From Ridgeia piscesae (Eukaryota > Annelida > Polychaeta > Sabellida > Siboglinidae), in contig JAODUO010000559.1 of assembly GCA_025642075.2 (NCBI GenBank), forward strand, positions 57,501 through 121,500: 64,000 bases of DNA, written 5' to 3'. This document shows, in pieces, positions 62,601 to 64,000 of the stretch; positions within the stretch are counted from its first letter, which is position 1, and each line of letters opens with the position of its first letter. A program made the position numbers and the translations under genes. The notes beneath the pieces were generated by a model. It did no database searches. It was not told where the DNA came from and saw only the letters and a program-made list of their open reading frames with translations.

Positions 62601-62654
62601 GGCGGCACATGGCTCAATTTGCTGCTCGTCTTGCGTTGGAAGTTCCTCGTCCAT
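29173..62654 (-). CDS. PTBP: PTBP, polypyrimidine tract-binding protein (complete gene)
   Basis: Exons on the minus strand join without a frame break to 579 aa (with final exon 18a) or 582 aa (18b); without the 21-nt microexon each is 7 aa shorter. Vertebrate PTBP1-3 have about 530-560 aa. The protein binds CU-rich RNA in the nucleus and represses or activates alternative exons. Four RRMs are visible: RRM1 about 71-149 ([14 protein letters not shown]); RRM2 about 179-257 ([27 protein letters not shown]); RRM3 about 387-463 ([22 protein letters not shown]); RRM4 about 502-576 ([19 protein letters not shown]). The RRM2-RRM3 linker carries a glycine/alanine/proline-rich stretch and the microexon. 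The N-terminal RGSDEL motif is family-typical, but the basic residues before it in vertebrates are not seen. Number of vertebrate-type paralogs in this genome is unknown, so the symbol is generic. Confidence 0.96.
29368..29381 (-). promoter_or_regulatory. CU-rich site between the two PTBP final exons
   Basis: CTCTCTTGTTCTCC on the transcribed strand, about 115 nt before the 18b acceptor; another CU-rich tract (UCUUUCUCUCUUCC, 29483-29496) is the 18a polypyrimidine tract. Both look like PTB sites and could let PTBP bias its own C-terminus. Inferred. Confidence 0.35.
29409..29480 (-). CDS. PTBP: PTBP exon 18a (proximal final exon)
   Basis: 72 nt with stop [23 protein letters not shown] then SAI. 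The acceptor has a strong CU-rich tract, tctttctctcttccag. No polyadenylation signal lies between it and 18b, so choosing this acceptor probably keeps the 18b region as 3' UTR. Confidence 0.85.
   Translation of the reverse strand, partial: ALHNTQLDASSSHLRVSFSKSAI
30478..30541 (-). CDS. PTBP: PTBP exon 17 (RRM4)
   Basis: 64 nt, phase 2 in, phase 0 out. [20 protein letters not shown] then I. Acceptor ctcattctag, donor ATT|gtgagt. Confidence 0.95.
30913..30965. repeat. (TA)n microsatellite in PTBP intron 16
   Basis: About 26 TA units, some 35 bp past the donor of exon 16 on the transcribed strand. Confidence 0.95.
31001..31075 (-). CDS. PTBP: PTBP exon 16 (RRM4)
   Basis: 75 nt, phase 2 to 2. 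[20 protein letters not shown] then AFKFF. Acceptor ttttcattcag, donor TTTCA|gtaaga. Confidence 0.95.
31514..31632 (-). CDS. PTBP: PTBP exon 15 (linker to RRM4)
   Basis: 119 nt, phase 0 in, phase 2 out. [20 protein letters not shown] and [15 protein letters not shown], very close to the vertebrate RRM3-RRM4 linker that packs the two domains together. Acceptor ccaatttag, donor ATTCC|gtgagt. Confidence 0.97.
32292..32389 (-). CDS. PTBP: PTBP exon 14 (RRM3 end)
   Basis: 98 nt, phase 1 in, phase 0 out. [20 protein letters not shown] and [13 protein letters not shown]. Acceptor gttgcag, donor CCG|gtgagt. Confidence 0.95.
32752..32844 (-). CDS. PTBP: PTBP exon 13 (RRM3)
   Basis: 93 nt, phase 1 to 1. 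[20 protein letters not shown] and [10 protein letters not shown]. Acceptor tccgctaccag, donor CTGG|gtacgt. Confidence 0.95.
33652..33685 (-). CDS. PTBP: PTBP 34-nt exon (RRM3)
   Basis: 34 nt, phase 0 in, phase 1 out, encoding [11 protein letters not shown]. Acceptor ctctcaactctag, donor TTTTTG|gtacgt. It matches in size and position the 34-nt RRM3 exon of vertebrate PTBP genes. Skipping it would shift the frame of everything downstream. The exon itself contains CTCTCTTT and CTTTTT. Confidence 0.93.
33721..33822 (-). promoter_or_regulatory. Pyrimidine-rich PTB-type sites upstream of the 34-nt exon
   Basis: On the transcribed strand CTCTCTTCTCTG lies at 33721-33732, 36 nt before the exon, and TTTTTTCTCTTCCC at 33809-33822, among further CU-rich words. 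In vertebrates the matching exon is repressed by PTBP1 binding such sites, lowering PTBP1 by nonsense-mediated decay. Autoregulation here is inferred from the sites and the conserved exon length. Confidence 0.5.
34840..34955 (-). CDS. PTBP: PTBP exon 11 (linker and RRM3 start)
   Basis: 116 nt, phase 1 in, phase 0 out. [20 protein letters not shown] then [13 protein letters not shown], the first RRM3 strand. Acceptor tattccctacag, donor GAGGAG|gtacgt. Confidence 0.95.
35068..35088 (-). CDS. PTBP: PTBP 21-nt microexon
   Basis: 21 nt, phase 1 to 1, encoding AGFAGLQ across its junctions. The acceptor gtatctttctgttgcag and donor CAAG|gtgagt are both strong. Including or skipping it keeps the frame of exons 9 and 11, so it is a possible cassette exon in the RRM2-RRM3 linker. 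Confidence 0.7.
36179..36240. repeat. C-rich (CCCA/CCCG)n and CA repeats in the intron before the microexon
   Basis: CACACACA runs into CCCGCCCACCC-type repeats, 40 bp past the exon 9 donor. On the transcribed strand this is a GGGT/GGGC run. G-runs next to a donor are known splicing elements and can form G-quadruplexes, so an effect on microexon choice is possible but unproven. Confidence 0.7.
36279..36440 (-). CDS. PTBP: PTBP exon 9 (linker)
   Basis: 162 nt, phase 1 to 1. Low-complexity linker: [19 protein letters not shown] and [20 protein letters not shown]. Acceptor ccgtcttaag after a long pyrimidine-rich stretch; donor AACG|gtagta. Weaker conservation is expected here, so the boundaries rest on phase and splice signals. 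Confidence 0.8.
38274..38454 (-). CDS. PTBP: PTBP exon 8 (RRM2 end and linker)
   Basis: 181 nt, phase 0 in, phase 1 out. [20 protein letters not shown] then [19 protein letters not shown], all typical of PTBP, and a linker ending LPPGFGG. Acceptor tgtgtcgcag, donor GGTG|gtgagt. Confidence 0.95.
38955..39013 (-). CDS. PTBP: PTBP exon 7
   Basis: 59 nt, phase 1 in, phase 0 out. [19 protein letters not shown] of RRM2; acceptor cttttgcag, donor GTG|gtgagt. Confidence 0.95.
42000..42051 (-). CDS. PTBP: PTBP exon 6
   Basis: 52 nt, phase 0 in, phase 1 out. [17 protein letters not shown] of RRM2; acceptor tgttccag, donor ACA|gtaagt. Confidence 0.95.
42712..42840 (-). CDS. PTBP: PTBP exon 5 (RRM2 start)
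   Basis: 129 nt, phase 0 to 0. It encodes [15 protein letters not shown] and [20 protein letters not shown]. The acceptor ggctgcttcag is the last, altered unit of a minisatellite. Donor CAG|gtacaa. Confidence 0.95.
42841..43372 (-). repeat. 28/30-bp minisatellite that ends in the PTBP exon 5 acceptor, about 18 copies
   Basis: On the transcribed strand the unit is about GTGTTGTCTGTGTAGTGTGT then CAGTGAGA, 28 or 30 bp long depending on one or two AG steps. The final unit, next to exon 5, reads GTGTTGGCTGCTTCAG and is the true 3' splice site. Every other unit ends the same block with GTGTAG, an acceptor-like YAG. The rest of intron 4 (43373-45606) shows no recognised feature. Confidence 0.93.
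45607..45747 (-). CDS. PTBP: PTBP exon 4 (RRM1 second half)
   Basis: 141 nt, phase 0 to 0. Acceptor gctgcccacag, donor AGTCAG|gtgagt. [20 protein letters not shown] and [16 protein letters not shown] close RRM1. Confidence 0.95.
45748..51257. other. PTBP intron 3: no gene recognised
   Basis: Long intron with short unconvincing frames. The plus strand is purine-rich at about 50240-50500 (repeated GGGGACAGA-like words), so the transcript is pyrimidine-rich there. Confidence 0.45.
51258..51345. repeat. Dispersed repeat copy in PTBP intron 3
   Basis: GGGAAACATTCAGCCATG, TTGCAATTACT and TTGTTCACATACA match the copies at 327-430 and 19440-19580. Confidence 0.6.
51710..51859 (-). CDS. PTBP: PTBP exon 3 (RRM1 first half)
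   Basis: 150 nt, phase 0 to 0. It encodes [20 protein letters not shown] and [19 protein letters not shown]. The acceptor tgtgtcgacag has a GU-rich rather than pyrimidine-rich tract, and that tract is tandemly duplicated upstream. Confidence 0.95.
51860..52060 (-). repeat. Duplicated 3' splice-site region and GT/CA repeats before PTBP exon 3
   Basis: Two copies of a unit of about 70 bp containing GATGGGTCTACTTGTACCT and TCGACACACAAGCA lie side by side, followed by (GT)n and (GCGT)n on the plus strand. The copy next to exon 3 ends in the working acceptor tgtgtcgacag; the other has tgtgtcgacac and so has lost the AG. Confidence 0.85.
53470..53632. repeat. Compound (TA)n/(TATG)n microsatellite in PTBP intron 2
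   Basis: Three TA blocks are separated by TGTATG-type repeats. The rest of intron 2 (52061-54861) shows no recognised feature. Confidence 0.95.
54862..54957 (-). CDS. PTBP: PTBP exon 2
   Basis: 96 nt, phase 0 to 0. Acceptor ggttgcag, donor AAAAAG|gtaatg. [19 protein letters not shown] matches the PTBP N-terminal RGSDELxxxxVTNG motif. Ends NNEAKK. Confidence 0.9.
58495..58760. repeat. Degenerate tandem repeat of about 55-65 bp in PTBP intron 1
   Basis: Around five diverged units share CACCAAGCCCT, CAACCCAACATACCTTGAG and AGGACAGCTAA words. Length and identity vary from unit to unit. Confidence 0.75.
59076..59228. promoter_or_regulatory. Two X-box-like (RFX) half-sites in a mixed-composition block
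   Basis: GTTGCCATGG at 59076-59085 and CGCCATGGAGAC at 59217-59228 resemble the RFX X-box (GTTGCCATGGNAAC). They lie in intron 1 of PTBP in a non-repetitive block. Such short matches arise by chance often; this is a weak suggestion. Confidence 0.2.
59558..59616. other. Perfect 19-bp stem hairpin
   Basis: TTTGATAGTCTGTATTCTC at 59558-59576 is exactly inverted at 59598-59616, with a further ATTTA/TAAAT pairing in the 21-nt loop. It could be a foldback transposon remnant or an RNA hairpin; its size is at the low end for a microRNA precursor. Confidence 0.7.
59710..59739. other. Perfect 11-bp stem hairpin
   Basis: GTTACTTTCAG (59710-59720), 8-base loop, then its exact complement (59729-59739). 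It lies under 100 bp from the 19-bp hairpin. Confidence 0.7.
62577..62654 (-). CDS. PTBP: PTBP exon 1 (start codon)
   Basis: 78 nt, 26 codons, phase 0. ATG in a ccagccATGG context. It encodes an acidic N-terminus, [16 protein letters not shown], ending ANDAV|gtaggt. It is chosen because it opens a frame in phase with exon 2 and, like vertebrate PTBP, precedes RGSDEL. Other first exons are possible given the 7.6-kb intron 1. Confidence 0.65.
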
Positions 62655-64000
62655 GGCTGGTGTCTAACAGGAGCTGGTAGATGGAGACTGGGCGCTGTGG
62701 TTTGTGGACTACGAGTGTGTTACTCCACCAACAGCTGGCTGGCACAAAGTGGATCAGGCTGGATCAGGCGGCTACGCCTCAGAGTAGTAGTCGTCGTACA
62801 AAGGGACAGACACGAGGCCCACAACAGACATTTTACCTGCCAGGCGGCACAGACGAGAACTCGGGAGCCAAAACCGCAGGCCGTAGGGGCCGGTGGATGG
62901 TTGTCGTTTAAAATTAGTGCGGAGCCGATGCATATGTGGGTGTTACTGCTGCCTGCTGCTGGTGGACTAGCACTGTGTGCGTGCATGCATGTACACGCTC
63001 GTGGTCACTGTTGACAGGCTAAACATCTGTCACTGCACGTCAATAGAATTTTGACAAAAGTTAAACGTCCAATATCGGATTGCGCCAGCCAGCAGCGAAA
63101 TAATCCATACAAGACAGCATCAGTGTGGCAGCCATTGACAGGAGCCAATTATAGGCTGTGGCATCCAGACCAGCTATCACAAGGCGCCATACGTACATAC
63201 AGGATGTGACCCCAGTACACAGCACCAAAGGACACTACTGACAACACAACACAACCCGACCAGTTCTTCCTCTACATATCAAACAACATCTCGAATGACT
63301 TTTAAACTAAAATAGTACGTATTTATTTCTAACAAAGAGCCAGCTATTTCTCATTACGTTTAATTGTATCCTGAACAATACGGCTCCTACCAGTGCTTAT
63401 TGCTTCTGCCCACAGAGATCTGAATGAACCAGTCGGCACCGGGCAACTGGTGGAAGCGACACAGCACGCATGCATGGGTTACTTGTTGAATATAACAATA
63501 TCTCCTGATCAGAATTTTTTTGAAAAATCGTTACAACGACATTGCCTCATCTGACACGAGTGCAGAACGGTGAGGATTGCATGTTGACAGCACACACACT
63601 TCGTGCCTGTCATCCGACATCATCATTAATCATTAAAGTGACATTAAGTAATTGATTCGTTGTCAGACAAGCAACAGGCAGCTCAAATAGGTTTGTGCAG
63701 CTACATTTCTATCAGGAAGAATGCGACCACTGACAACAATCTGCCAGTGTGCATTGCATAGAAAAACTGCGTATCTATTTGATTATCTACCACGGCGATT
63801 ATGTCGTCTATTCCCATGCTAGTCACACTTGGAAGCACGCCATTAATTTTGAGCACATAATTCACTTTGGAAGACAAAAGTACTGCGTGACTGTGCGCGG
63901 CACATGCATGACTGGTCACACAGGCAGGGAGTGCAATAACAATAGCATACGTACTTAACTTGATGAATAAGTGTCATTAAATAATAATAGTGCCACTTCC
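62655..64000 (-). promoter_or_regulatory. 5' flank of PTBP (5' UTR and likely promoter)
   Basis: The region upstream of the PTBP ATG is less AT-rich from about 62655 to 63000, as expected for a 5' UTR and promoter. No TATA box or start site can be fixed by eye, and no other gene is seen up to the right edge. Confidence 0.35.

Overview
The window is animal nuclear DNA. Genes are split into short exons with GT-AG introns of 0.1-7.6 kb, and microsatellites, minisatellites, small inverted-repeat transposons and decayed LINE pieces fill the rest. I could place three conserved protein-coding genes exon by exon. Every exon junction in them keeps a consistent reading phase. No rRNA, tRNA, CRISPR array or bacterial-type operon was seen. 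The species is not decided by the sequence. A marine invertebrate, possibly a cephalochordate (amphioxus), would fit the vertebrate-like exon layout of PTBP and the minisatellites sitting on exon-intron borders. This is an inference only.

Layout, left to right. (1) 1707-6329, minus strand: first three coding exons of a Tctex-type dynein light chain gene, whose 3' end lies beyond the left edge. (2) 6330-14836: intergenic DNA with a 546-bp inverted-repeat element close to the light-chain promoter, a decayed LINE reverse transcriptase (about 9.7-10.6 kb) and several unexplained stretches. (3) 14837-24533, plus strand: METTL4, an N6-adenine methyltransferase with the DPPW catalytic motif, in nine coding exons (433 aa). 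(4) 24534-29172: a gene-poor stretch between two convergent genes. (5) 29173-62654, minus strand: a complete PTBP gene (polypyrimidine tract-binding protein, four RRMs) in 18 coding exon positions, including a 21-nt microexon, a 34-nt exon and two competing final exons. (6) 62655-64000: the 5' flank of PTBP.

The three genes are not an operon. Two of them act on splicing: METTL4 of vertebrates methylates U2 snRNA, and PTBP controls alternative exons. Nothing shows that their adjacency matters.

The most striking signal is a set of tandem arrays placed exactly on exon borders. METTL4 exon 4 runs straight into about 55 copies of a 35-bp unit built from the exon's own end plus its 5' splice site. 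PTBP exon 5 is preceded by about 18 copies of a 28/30-bp unit whose last, diverged copy is the working 3' splice site. PTBP exon 3 has a duplicated 3' splice-site region. The light-chain exon 1 donor is followed at once by a 14-copy array. I recall that minisatellites on exon-intron borders have been described in amphioxus under the name 'mirages', but I could not verify this. Other notable points are a partial copy of METTL4 exon 3 inside its intron 1, and the 34-nt PTBP exon with pyrimidine-rich PTB-type sites just upstream.
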